Virus record (IMG/VR): IMGVR_UViG_3300042691_016420
Coordinates: 1 to 64,000 of that record
Reading direction: 5' to 3' (one strand)
DNA: 64,000 nt
Origin: a virus
Each line of letters begins with the position of its first letter. The stretch's first letter is position 1. Below, piece after piece: positions 7,214-14,276 of the stretch. A model generated the notes under the pieces. That model was not told the origin of the DNA. It worked only from the letters and a program-made list of their open reading frames with translations, and did not search any database. Both the position numbers and the translations under genes were made by a program.

Positions 7214-7788
7214 CAGAGATTAGAGAGAAACTTAATAGGTATTCTGATAGTAATTCTAAGGTGCCTCATGTTTTTAGTCCTTATCAGAATTCTCATTATT
7301 GTAACTTTGAACCATTCTCTCAGAAGAAAACTAAGAATTCTCTTGAGGATATATTTATCAAGTTAATGAGGCAATATAAGAGTACTCATAATAGAAAGTA
7401 TCTTCAATCTTTCTTTCCATATTATGTATTCTTAGATTCTATCTTTGATATAGATGGTAAAATTGTACTTAAGATACATAAAGAAAGACCTCCTAATACT
7501 AATTATAATACCAGATATGTATTAGAAGTTACAAGAGATTTCTATGATAAATATTCTAATCAATTAATTAACTTTCTTCCTGCAATTGGAGGTGCTAATA
7601 TGAATGTTGATTATAGACCTAGGGTAGTTATTCATGATGGTATTGATGATATATTTTTCTTATACAATAAGGAATATACCTTCAAGAATATTGCTCAGAG
7701 AAAGGAGTTTAAGGAAATTCTTCTTAATAAAATAAATGGTAAATTTATTTATAAAAAAGAAGTACATTTGCAAGGGCTTCCTTTCTAG
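7198..7788 (+). CDS. Unknown protein coupled to the ThiF-like gene
   Basis: A 196-residue protein I do not recognise; it overlaps the ThiF-like gene by 16 bp and ends with TAG. It is rich in Tyr, Phe and Lys, with a beta-rich middle (KIVLKIHKERPP, YVLEVTRDFYDKY) and a C-terminus VHLQGLPF. The C-terminal aromatic/hydrophobic tip recalls peptide tails used to dock on other replication proteins, but that is speculation. By position it could be the fifth component of the Ub-like cluster (a substrate, ligase or adaptor) or merely the next replication gene. Confidence 0.75.
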   Translation: MAATIAEIREKLNRYSDSNSKVPHVFSPYQNSHYCNFEPFSQKKTKNSLEDIFIKLMRQYKSTHNRKYLQSFFPYYVFLDSIFDIDGKIVLKIHKERPPNTNYNTRYVLEVTRDFYDKYSNQLINFLPAIGGANMNVDYRPRVVIHDGIDDIFFLYNKEYTFKNIAQRKEFKEILLNKINGKFIYKKEVHLQGLPF

Positions 7789-7794
7789 AACAAC

Positions 7795-8340
7795 ATGAGA
7801 AAATATTATTCCACTAAGAAGGTTAAGTATAATAACTTAACCTTCGACAGTGGTCTAGAGCTTTATTTCTACAAGCTCTTGGAATCTAATAATCTACTGG
7901 AACACTTAAAGATGCAAGAACCATTTGAGTTACAAGCATCATTTAAGTATCAAGGAAGTACTATTAGAAAAATTGAATATGTATCTGATTTTTATCTAAC
8001 AGACAAGAAGATAGTTATAGAGACTAAGGGTTTACTAGAAGAGAAAGCTAAGATTAAGCATAAGATCTTCAAGTTTAAGTACCCAGATCATATCTTCTTT
8101 ATGCCTAGAAATCAGATGCAATGTAGAGAGGTACTAGAGGAAATTAAGAAAATTTATGCAGACCAATTATTACGAGAGGAGGGACATAGCCAACAGCAGC
8201 CTGTCCCTGATAAACCCAGAACAAGGGGGAAGTCCAAAGCTGTTTCTGTCTTATCTGGAGGGGACAATACAAAAGACACCTCCAAGTCCAAGTCTGGAAA
8301 ACGGAAGTCTGCTACATCTCTACGTGGAAAATCCAAGTGA
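7795..8340 (+). CDS. DUF1064-type PD-(D/E)XK endonuclease with an overprinted C-terminal tail
   Basis: Residues 1-120 match small phage nucleases of the DUF1064/T7 endonuclease I-like kind: FDSGLELYFYKLL (first acidic residue), then YVSDFYL and IVIETKG, the D...ExK active site, with a final helix. Such proteins usually end near residue 120. Here translation continues about 60 residues in a Lys/Ser/Arg-rich tail (GKSKAVS, KSKSGKRKS) that overlaps the start of the downstream nuclease by 185 bp. A perfect 10-bp inverted repeat (7819-7844) lies in codons 9-17. The likely role is Holliday-junction or branched-DNA cleavage. Confidence 0.75.
   Translation: MRKYYSTKKVKYNNLTFDSGLELYFYKLLESNNLLEHLKMQEPFELQASFKYQGSTIRKIEYVSDFYLTDKKIVIETKGLLEEKAKIKHKIFKFKYPDHIFFMPRNQMQCREVLEEIKKIYADQLLREEGHSQQQPVPDKPRTRGKSKAVSVLSGGDNTKDTSKSKSGKRKSATSLRGKSK
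7819..7844 (+). repeat. Perfect 10-bp inverted repeat in the 5' coding part of the DUF1064 gene
   Basis: AAGGTTAAGT (7819-7828) pairs with ACTTAACCTT (7835-7844) with a 6-nt loop, 24 bp after the ATG. Perfect complementarity inside a protein-coding sequence suggests a regulatory role in the mRNA or DNA. Confidence 0.6.
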
Positions 8341-9094
8341 GTTTGTAGTATCAGAAGTTGTTAAACCTAATGAGAGTATGTGTAATGTAGTTACACAGTA
8401 CTTCCTTATCAAGGATTCTCATTTAGTTGAGACACAAGACGAAGTTCTTCTTAAAGCTGCCAGACTTGCTAACTATTACAATAATTACAAAGATGAGACT
8501 CTCTTAAATACCTTAAAGAAGAGTACTATCTATGAGTATATTGCTGAGTTAGAGAAGAATCAAGGTAAGCAGTTTATGACTAAAGAGCAGAAAGATGTTA
8601 TTGAGGGGTGTATAGAAGCCTTAAATAGCCATGCTGCTTGTGCCAAATATCTTTTTCAGGAATGGCCTGGATGTGAGATATTTAATGAGTATGAGATTTA
8701 CTTTAAGTGTAGGGATCTTGATTGTAAAGCAAGATTAGATAGACTGATTGTAAATCATGATGAGAAATATGTTGTGCTTATAGACTTGAAGACAACTTCT
8801 AAGAGAGCACAGTTCTTCCCAGATAGCTTTGAGTTCTGGAAGTATTATAGACAGATGGCATTCTATAAATATGCTCTCTCTATACAGTTCCCAGGATATG
8901 AGTTCTCTTGCTACATGCCAGTAGTTGATACTCAATACTTTACTAGACATTGTTACAAAATCTCTGAAGCACAGATAGATAGAGGTACTATTGAGTATCT
9001 TAGTTTACTTGGTAGAATTAAGTGGCATATGGAGAATAATCAATGGAATTATACTGTTGAAGAGTTTAATAACAATCATCTTATAACTTTATAA
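8156..9094 (+). CDS. RecB-like/Exo VIII-type PD-(D/E)XK exonuclease
   Basis: A 312-residue predicted DNA exonuclease. The N-terminus has the family's opening pattern (DIANSSLSLI, then SPKLFLSYLEG and LENGSLLHLYVENPSEF). The active site is CKARLDRLIV, YVVLIDLKTT and YYRQMAFYKYAL, the RecB motif (D...DxK...Q..Y). It probably resects DNA for Sak4-type annealing encoded nearby. The start at 8156 lies deep inside the DUF1064 gene but is required, because the N-terminal family motifs are encoded within the overlap. The next gene starts 3 bp after its stop. Confidence 0.85.
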   Translation: MQTNYYERRDIANSSLSLINPEQGGSPKLFLSYLEGTIQKTPPSPSLENGSLLHLYVENPSEFVVSEVVKPNESMCNVVTQYFLIKDSHLVETQDEVLLKAARLANYYNNYKDETLLNTLKKSTIYEYIAELEKNQGKQFMTKEQKDVIEGCIEALNSHAACAKYLFQEWPGCEIFNEYEIYFKCRDLDCKARLDRLIVNHDEKYVVLIDLKTTSKRAQFFPDSFEFWKYYRQMAFYKYALSIQFPGYEFSCYMPVVDTQYFTRHCYKISEAQIDRGTIEYLSLLGRIKWHMENNQWNYTVEEFNNNHLITL

Positions 9095-9097
9095 AAC

Positions 9098-9565
9098 ATG
9101 GCTAGAAAAGTTAGTGAGATTGGGACAAAAGGTTGGCATAACCTTTCCCTCAACTTTCAGATTATAGAAACACAGGTCATCAATGAAGTAAGGATGGCTA
9201 AGTGCTTAGATGAGAGTGGTAAAGAGTTTTATCTAGAGATAGACAAAAGTATTCTTCCTTATGTAACTTCCTCAGATATTTATTATGATATAACTGGTGG
9301 AGTAAGTAGAGAAGATGTTGTTAGAGTTATGCAAAACTCTAAGACTATTTTTACTGTAAACTACTTAGGTAAAGATAGTAAATGGAAAGCTGTTACAGGC
9401 TACTTTCTTTCTTCTAATCTTCTTGGTTATAGTATTATTTCTTCCCTAAAGGATGGAGAGGAGGTTGTTATTGATAATAGGGATATAGTATCTTTGATAA
9501 TTAATGGTATAAGGTATTATGTATATGAGCAAGACAATGAAGGACAAGAAGAGGACAGTTTATAG
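9098..9565 (+). CDS. Unknown early protein (155 aa)
   Basis: A beta-rich protein without a recognised domain. It has alternating hydrophobic strands (FQIIETQVINEVRM, YDITGGVSREDVVRVM, IFTVNYLGKDSKW) and an acidic C-terminus, EQDNEGQEEDSL. It could be a small nuclease-associated or DNA-binding accessory protein given its position 3 bp downstream of the exonuclease, but nothing in the sequence assigns a function. A hairpin with arms AAAGGTT/AACCTTT (9128-9146) lies in the first codons. It overlaps the following small gene. Confidence 0.7.
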   Translation: MARKVSEIGTKGWHNLSLNFQIIETQVINEVRMAKCLDESGKEFYLEIDKSILPYVTSSDIYYDITGGVSREDVVRVMQNSKTIFTVNYLGKDSKWKAVTGYFLSSNLLGYSIISSLKDGEEVVIDNRDIVSLIINGIRYYVYEQDNEGQEEDSL

Positions 9566-9800
9566 GCATCCAGTAACTAATAAGTTTATCTCTAAAGCTG
9601 AGTGGGAATCTTTGCAAGAACCTAAAGGTGCAGACTTTGATGTAGAAGAAAATTATATCAAAGAGACTAAGGAGTTTATGAAAAATATTGAAGAAGACTT
9701 CAATAAACTTAGAGATAAGCTCGTAGAAACTAGTCCACCTCAGGAAGAAGAACCATCTACTTGGAAACTCTTCTTTAGTAAACTTAAGTTTTGGCAATGA
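9537..9800 (+). CDS. Small charged protein, unknown
   Basis: An 87-residue, Lys/Glu-rich, mostly helical protein (KFISKAEWESL, FMKNIEEDFNKLRDKL) with a compact hydrophobic end, WKLFFSKLKFWQ. The frame is open from ATG 9519, but ATG 9537 gives a smaller overlap with the preceding gene (29 bp) and a plausible start, KDKKRTVYRHPV. The amphipathic aromatic C-terminus could touch membranes or partner proteins. No family was recognised. Its stop overlaps the next small ORF as ATGA. Confidence 0.6.
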   Translation: MKDKKRTVYRHPVTNKFISKAEWESLQEPKGADFDVEENYIKETKEFMKNIEEDFNKLRDKLVETSPPQEEEPSTWKLFFSKLKFWQ

Positions 9801-9958
9801 GCAGCTCATGTTATAAGATAGACTTTAAAACTAAAGTTATAGAGATCTATAACAAAAAGGGAGTAGGGGAGTTATTAACTTCCCTACAAGCTTTTTTAAA
9901 GGACTGGAGTGATTTTAAAATAGTTATACATAACAATGAGAGCAAAGCTGATATTTGA
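9797..9958 (+). CDS. Small ORF (53 aa) with an embedded terminator-like hairpin
   Basis: A short frame beginning in an ATGA overlap with the preceding stop and ending inside the next gene, so the operon's tight spacing is maintained only if it is real. It translates to SSSCYKIDFKTKVIEIYN, then a helix with KKGVGELLTSLQAF. No family was recognised. Its middle codons form an 11-bp hairpin followed by T6 (see 9863-9896). The sequence therefore may be coding, regulatory or both. Confidence 0.45.
   Translation: MSSSCYKIDFKTKVIEIYNKKGVGELLTSLQAFLKDWSDFKIVIHNNESKADI
9863..9896 (+). terminator. Rho-independent-type hairpin within the early operon
   Basis: The arms GTAGGGGAGTT (9863-9873) and AACTTCCCTAC (9877-9887) pair over 11 bp with one G-T and a 3-nt loop ATT, followed by AAGCTTTTTT (9888-9897). 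This is the classical stem plus U-tract layout. It lies between the nuclease genes and the ribonucleotide reductase gene, where partial termination or 3'-end stabilisation would separate replication genes from nucleotide genes. It also sits in a small frame, so selection for coding cannot be excluded. Confidence 0.6.
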
Positions 9959-10163
9959 CTTGGATAATATGGATGATCTTGCAGCTTATGAGAGGTGCAA
10001 TAGGTCTTTAGATATGTCTCTTGCTTTATGGGATTTCTCTCAAAAGCTAAGGTCTATCTCTAAGTATGGTAGTGGGGAGGAAGATGATATAGAAAGTATC
10101 TCTAAGAGTTTCTATGAGATTCTTGAGGAGCACAACATTAATTTAGAAAAATTAATTCTTTAA
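9936..10163 (+). CDS. Small phage protein upstream of ribonucleotide reductase
   Basis: A 75-residue helical protein with an acidic start, LIFDLDNMDDLAAYERCNRS, then MSLALWDFSQKLRSI. This layout (F-D-L-D-N...R-C...D-M-x-L-x-L-W) recurs in small phage proteins of unknown function near replication and nucleotide genes, so it is probably a conserved family. No catalytic residues can be assigned. It overlaps the preceding small ORF by 23 bp and ends 6 bp before the reductase start. Confidence 0.7.
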   Translation: MRAKLIFDLDNMDDLAAYERCNRSLDMSLALWDFSQKLRSISKYGSGEEDDIESISKSFYEILEEHNINLEKLIL

Positions 10164-10169
10164 ATATAT

Positions 10170-12077
10170 ATGAGTAACAGTAATATTGGTCTGGAGATTC
10201 TCTCAGACATTGTAACATTTAATAAGTATGCTAAGTTTAAACCTCTCTTTAACAGGAGGGAAACTTACTCTGAGATTGTAGACAGGTATGTAGACATGAT
10301 GAAAGAGAAGTATCCTATGCTGTCTAAAGATATTGATGATAATGCAGTATACTTATATGAGAAGAAAGTTTTACCATCTATGAGAGCTATGCAGTTTGCT
10401 GGCGATGCTATCCTTAAAAATGAGGCTAGGATTTACAACTGCTGCTATCTTCCAGTAGATGATTATAGAGCTTTTGGAGAAATTATGTTTCTACTTCTTG
10501 GAGGCACTGGGGTTGGATACAGTGTACAGTATTCTCATATTGAGAAACTTCCAGAAATTAGAAAGCCTCTGAAGGAACAGAAGTTCTTAGTAGGAGATAG
10601 TATTGAGGGGTGGGCTGATGCTGTGAAACATCTTGTAGCTTCTTATCTTGGTGGTAGAAATACTAAACCTAGGTTTGATTTCTCAGATATCAGACCAAAA
10701 GGTACTAGATTGATTACTGCAGGTGGTAAAGCACCTGGTCCTGAGCCACTTAAAGATTGTCTATTTAGAATTGAGAAGATTTTGAATAGAAAGGAAGATG
10801 GTGAAAAACTTACTTCGCTAGAGGTACACGATATTGTATGTCATATTGCAGACTCAGTTTTAGCAGGTGGTATTAGAAGAGCAGCTCTAATCAGCCTATT
10901 CTCTGCTAATGATGAAGATATGCTTACCTGTAAGTTTGGAAGTTGGTGGGAACAAAATCCTCAGAGAGGTAGAGCTAACAACTCTGCAGTTCTTGTAAGA
11001 CATAAGATTACTAAGGAGTTTTTCCTAGATCTTTGGAAGAAGATTGAGCTCTCTGGTAGTGGAGAACCTGGATTTTACTTTACTAATAACTCTGACTGGG
11101 GTACTAATCCTTGCTGTGAGATTGCACTGAGACCCTATCAGTTCTGTAATCTCTGTGAGGTTAATGTATCTAACATTGATTCTCAGGATGATTTTCATAA
11201 CAGAGTTATTGTAGCTTCATTCTTTGGAACTTTGCAAGCAGGATTTACAGATTTTCATTATCTTCGTCCTATCTGGAAGAAGACTACTGAGAAGGATGCT
11301 CTGATTGGTGTAGGCATGACAGGCATTGCTAGTATGGAAGTTTTCAAGTATGATATTGAGGGGGCAGCAGAATTAGTTAGACAAACAAATGAATACATTG
11401 CAAAAATTATTGGTGTTAACAAAGCAGCAAGGACTACATGTGTTAAGCCGTCTGGGACAACTAGTTGCGTTCTTGGTACTAGCTCTGGTATCCATGCTTG
11501 GCATAATGATTACTACATCCGCAGAATGCAGTTGGGAAAACACGAAGAACTTTATAAGTACCTTCATGAGAACCATCCTGCCTTAGTTAAGGATCATCTC
11601 TTGATTCCTAACTCTGCTGTAGTTGAGATTCCTATTCAGGCTCCTGAGGGTGCTGTAACTAGGCATGAGAGTGCTCTAGAATTACTTGAGAGAGTTAAGA
11701 GTATTTCTGATAGATGGATTAAACCAGGACATGTTAAAGGTGATAATACTCACAATGTATCTGCTACTATCTCTATTGATAAAGCTAGGATGTATCCTAG
11801 AAGTATGAAGATGAGTGACTATGAGGAGATAGATGAGTGGGAAATGGTAGGAGAGTGGATGTGGAATAATAAAGAGTCTTTTAATGGTCTCTCTGTACTA
11901 CCATTCTTTGGAGGCACATATTCTCAAGCACCATTTGAGGATATTACTAAAGAGCAGTATGAGGAGATGGTATCTCATCTAGATTCTATAGACTTATCTA
12001 AAGTAGTAGAGTTTGATGATGTTACAGACCTAAAAGGTGAGGTAGCTTGTGGTGCCGATGGTTGTGAGATTAAATAA
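10170..12077 (+). CDS. nrdJ: Class II (adenosylcobalamin-dependent) ribonucleotide reductase, RTPR-like
   Basis: Converts ribonucleotides to deoxyribonucleotides using a B12-generated thiyl radical. Motifs match the monomeric L. leichmannii-type enzyme. The redox Cys pair is Cys91 in IYNCCYLPVDD and Cys326 in FCNLCEV; NPCCEIAL supplies Cys315, the likely thiyl radical site 11 residues before Cys326. RPKGTRLITAGGKAPG and CVKPSGTTSCVLGTSSG are substrate and phosphate-binding loops, and CGADGC (627-632) is the C-terminal CxxxxC shuttle. The 635 residues are about 100 shorter than the L. leichmannii enzyme. No class I or III subunit or activase is in the window. The enzyme needs host-derived cobalamin. 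Confidence 0.93.
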   Translation: MSNSNIGLEILSDIVTFNKYAKFKPLFNRRETYSEIVDRYVDMMKEKYPMLSKDIDDNAVYLYEKKVLPSMRAMQFAGDAILKNEARIYNCCYLPVDDYRAFGEIMFLLLGGTGVGYSVQYSHIEKLPEIRKPLKEQKFLVGDSIEGWADAVKHLVASYLGGRNTKPRFDFSDIRPKGTRLITAGGKAPGPEPLKDCLFRIEKILNRKEDGEKLTSLEVHDIVCHIADSVLAGGIRRAALISLFSANDEDMLTCKFGSWWEQNPQRGRANNSAVLVRHKITKEFFLDLWKKIELSGSGEPGFYFTNNSDWGTNPCCEIALRPYQFCNLCEVNVSNIDSQDDFHNRVIVASFFGTLQAGFTDFHYLRPIWKKTTEKDALIGVGMTGIASMEVFKYDIEGAAELVRQTNEYIAKIIGVNKAARTTCVKPSGTTSCVLGTSSGIHAWHNDYYIRRMQLGKHEELYKYLHENHPALVKDHLLIPNSAVVEIPIQAPEGAVTRHESALELLERVKSISDRWIKPGHVKGDNTHNVSATISIDKARMYPRSMKMSDYEEIDEWEMVGEWMWNNKESFNGLSVLPFFGGTYSQAPFEDITKEQYEEMVSHLDSIDLSKVVEFDDVTDLKGEVACGADGCEIK

Positions 12078-12084
12078 GAAGAAT

Positions 12085-12237
12085 ATGGAAAAAATAACCT
12101 TAACAGAGCAAGAAAGAGAAGCTCTTAGGGCCTACTTTGATGAGGTAACTATCAACCTCAGCTCATTAATCAAAAAGATAGGATTAGATAAAGTTAAATT
12201 GCTTTCAGCTACAATAGATAAGATTTATGGAAATTAA
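12085..12237 (+). CDS. Small protein (50 aa) between RNR and MazG-like genes
   Basis: A short helical protein beginning EKITLTEQEREALRAYF and ending LSATIDKIYGN. The frame extends upstream to GTG 12049 inside the reductase gene, but ATG 12085, after an A-rich leader, gives no overlap and is preferred. Its last 11 bp overlap the MazG-like gene. The pattern resembles a small helical dimer or regulator. No family was recognised. Confidence 0.6.
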   Translation: MEKITLTEQEREALRAYFDEVTINLSSLIKKIGLDKVKLLSATIDKIYGN

Positions 12238-12766
12238 TTATAACAACTATGAAGAACTTGCAAGTACAACTTGCAAAGACTTAGGAACAGAGGGTGCTAA
12301 TATTCTTCACATGAAGATGGGTATTATCACAGAAGCTGCAGAGGTAGTAGATATTCTTAAAAAGAAACATGCCTATGGTAAGGATATAGATATTCCTCAT
12401 CTAAAGGAAGAACTAGGTGATATCATGTGGTATGCTTCTAACTATTGCAAGTTTATGAATATGGACTTTGCTAATGTTATTGATAATATTACCTATGAAC
12501 CTCTATATGATAGGAGCACAGACTTCTCAATGTATGAGCTAATGGAGCTTATTGTCATCAATGCTACAGCATTAGATATTAACTCTGTCTATGATATTGT
12601 AGATCTTACTCTATATGCTATTGAGCAAGTAGATGGTACTCTTGATGAAGTTCTTACTACTAACATTAAGAAACTAGCAGCTAGGTATCCAGAAGGATTT
12701 TCTTCTTACTATGCTCTGAATAGAAACTTAGATAAAGAAAAGAATATTATTGATGGAAAAGAGTAA
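12227..12766 (+). CDS. MazG-like nucleotide pyrophosphohydrolase
   Basis: Predicted to hydrolyse a nucleoside triphosphate to the monophosphate and pyrophosphate. The MazG/all-alpha NTP-PPase metal site can be seen: MGIITEAAEVVDILKKK, then LKEELGDIMWYASNYC, i.e. E-x2-E and E-x2-D helices. The second half (residues 95-179) is helical and lacks a repeated active site, so it may form the dimer arm. It sits between the ribonucleotide reductase and ThyX genes and fits dNTP pool management, possibly removing dUTP or modified nucleotides. A small hairpin, TTGCAAGT/ACTTGCAA (12258-12276), lies in the 5' codons. Confidence 0.85.
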   Translation: MEINYNNYEELASTTCKDLGTEGANILHMKMGIITEAAEVVDILKKKHAYGKDIDIPHLKEELGDIMWYASNYCKFMNMDFANVIDNITYEPLYDRSTDFSMYELMELIVINATALDINSVYDIVDLTLYAIEQVDGTLDEVLTTNIKKLAARYPEGFSSYYALNRNLDKEKNIIDGKE

Positions 12767-13094
12767 GCAACTAGAGCTCTATCAAGAGATTGATGAGAAG
12801 ATTAGAAAAATTGCAAGCTCAAAAGCACATGATTATGCAACAGAGGATGTCTTAAATAACTTTAAGACTGTATCTGCTGCAGCTAAGGAGTTGGGTCTGA
12901 ATGTTACAGACCCAACAAATTATGCTCTCTTCATGGTACTGCTTAAGATTGCAAGAATTAGTAACCTTATTAATAATAATAAGTGGCCTAATAATGAGAG
13001 TATAGATGATAGCTTCTTAGATGGCATTAACTACTTTAAGCTAGCATACTGTAACTATAAGGACAGAAAGATAGAACTAGATTTAGATTGGTGA
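12753..13094 (+). CDS. Nucleotide-metabolism-associated protein, Nmad1/DUF1599-like
   Basis: A 113-residue helical protein with KAHDYATEDVLNNFKTV, then LLKIARISNLI and NESIDDSFLDGINYFKLAY. The 'K..DYA...vL.NF' plus 'DS..DgiNY' layout resembles phage nucleotide-associated proteins of the MazG-related Nmad1/DUF1599 kind. This is a resemblance, not a firm assignment. ATG 12753 is chosen over TTG 12750. A perfect 10-bp hairpin (12890-12916) lies mid-gene. The stop overlaps the ThyX start as TGATG, suggesting coupling. Confidence 0.6.
   Translation: MEKSKQLELYQEIDEKIRKIASSKAHDYATEDVLNNFKTVSAAAKELGLNVTDPTNYALFMVLLKIARISNLINNNKWPNNESIDDSFLDGINYFKLAYCNYKDRKIELDLDW
12890..12916 (+). repeat. Perfect 10-bp hairpin within the Nmad1-like gene
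   Basis: GTTGGGTCTG (12890-12899) pairs with CAGACCCAAC (12907-12916) around a 7-nt loop. It is mid-gene and G/C-rich relative to surroundings. No T-run follows. Confidence 0.6.
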
Positions 13095-13978
13095 TGAAAA
13101 TACAAGCAAAGATATTAGCAGATAGTATTAGTGAGAGAGGAGATAGGATAACAACCTATCTCCTAACTTTCCCTAGGATTATACTTGCAGAATTTAATAC
13201 ACACAGAGCATTCTCTAGAAACTCAGCAAGCAGTAGAGCTATCCCTTTCAAGAAGATGGTAGAGAGTGTACAGACTAATCCCTTTATTCCTATTGCTTGG
13301 CAGAAAGATCATAAGGGTATGCAGGGCACTGAGTACTTAAGTGATGCCCCAGCTGGAGTTAGTGATAAAGAATTTGCTATTGATATGTGGTTAGAAGCTA
13401 GAGATGCAGCTGTAATTAACTCTAAAATCTTGAATGATACTGGTGTTACTAAACAGCTATGCAATAGACTTCTAGAACCCTTTATGTGGCACACAGTTAT
13501 TTGTACTGCTACAGAGTATGAAAATTTCTTTAAACTTAGAGATCATGAAGCTGCAGAAATTCATATCCAGGAGTTAGCAAGAAGAATGAAAGAAGCTATG
13601 AGTAATAGTACTCCTAAGGTTTTGCAAACAGGAGAATGGCATATACCATTTGGTGATACTATAGATTTATCTGGAGAAAAATATGCTGAGGCAGCTATTA
13701 ATGAAGAGGGTAACTGGGAAGAAGTTGCTATGAAGATTGCTACTGCAAAATGTGCCAGAGTATCTTACACAACTGTAGGCTCAACAAGTAGTAACTCACA
13801 TACAGCTGATATAGAGTTGTATAACAGATTGTTAGAATCTGGGCACATGTCACCATTTGAGCACTGTGCACAAGTTATGGAGCCAGAGAGATACTTTGAG
13901 AGACCTTACAGTAGGAACTTCAGAGGATTTATGCAGTATAGAGAGTTGGTAGAGGATGTAGAGATTATTCCTCACTAA
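13094..13978 (+). CDS. thyX: Flavin-dependent thymidylate synthase
   Basis: Makes dTMP from dUMP using FAD and methylenetetrahydrofolate. The ThyX signature is present in variant form as THRAFSRNSASSR at about residues 36-48 (usual RHRxxSxNxxSxR), followed later by MSPFEHCAQVMEPERYF and RNFRGFMQYREL near the C-terminus, the substrate-binding arginine region. The length (294 aa) is within the phage range. ATG 13094 overlaps the preceding stop (TGATG); a TTG at 13088 is a weaker alternative. A 9-bp perfect hairpin (13139-13163) is in its 5' coding part. It is the last plus-strand gene, and its 3' end overlaps the first convergent gene by 14 bp. Confidence 0.9.
   Translation: MKIQAKILADSISERGDRITTYLLTFPRIILAEFNTHRAFSRNSASSRAIPFKKMVESVQTNPFIPIAWQKDHKGMQGTEYLSDAPAGVSDKEFAIDMWLEARDAAVINSKILNDTGVTKQLCNRLLEPFMWHTVICTATEYENFFKLRDHEAAEIHIQELARRMKEAMSNSTPKVLQTGEWHIPFGDTIDLSGEKYAEAAINEEGNWEEVAMKIATAKCARVSYTTVGSTSSNSHTADIELYNRLLESGHMSPFEHCAQVMEPERYFERPYSRNFRGFMQYRELVEDVEIIPH
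13139..13163 (+). repeat. Perfect 9-bp hairpin in the 5' coding part of thyX
   Basis: GGAGATAGG (13139-13147) pairs with CCTATCTCC (13155-13163) around a 7-nt loop, about 45 bp after the ATG. It belongs to the set of hairpins embedded near early-gene starts. Confidence 0.6.
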
Positions 13979-14276
13979 CTCCATTCTTCCTCTTAAAAAC
14001 TATCTTCTCAAGATACTCATTCTTGAGCCTTAGAAGAAGATTATCTGTCTCAGATTTAGAATAGCTATCCTTAGTCTTACTGTCTAAGATATCTATTTTA
14101 TTCTTTAGAGAAGTAATCTCTGAAGCAAAATTAACCTTAAAACCTTGAAACTCTTTCTGTACTTCTCTGGAATTGTTTCTAATATCCCAAAGGAATCTAA
14201 TTACAGTTGTAATTCCTATTACAGTAATAGGAACAATGATTTTCATAATCATTATAAGAGTTTCAATGCCAGTCAT
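13965..14276 (-). CDS. Small membrane-anchored coiled-coil protein
   Basis: A 103-residue protein with one N-terminal transmembrane segment (LIMIMKIIVPITVIGITTVI) followed by a charged helix with heptad-like spacing (VNFASEITSLKNKIDILDSK, LLLRLKNEYLEKI). This is the layout of small phage lysis accessory or spanin-like proteins, but no family can be assigned. Its 3' end overlaps thyX by 14 bp on the opposite strand, so it is at the far end of the late transcript. Its ATG overlaps the preceding gene's last base. Confidence 0.6.
   Translation of the reverse strand: MTGIETLIMIMKIIVPITVIGITTVIRFLWDIRNNSREVQKEFQGFKVNFASEITSLKNKIDILDSKTKDSYSKSETDNLLLRLKNEYLEKIVFKRKNGVSEE

Noticed and set aside
12049-12084. 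Extension of the 50-aa ORF into the RNR gene
   Set aside because: It begins with GTG inside the RNR C-terminal CxxxxC codons; ATG 12085 is adequate.
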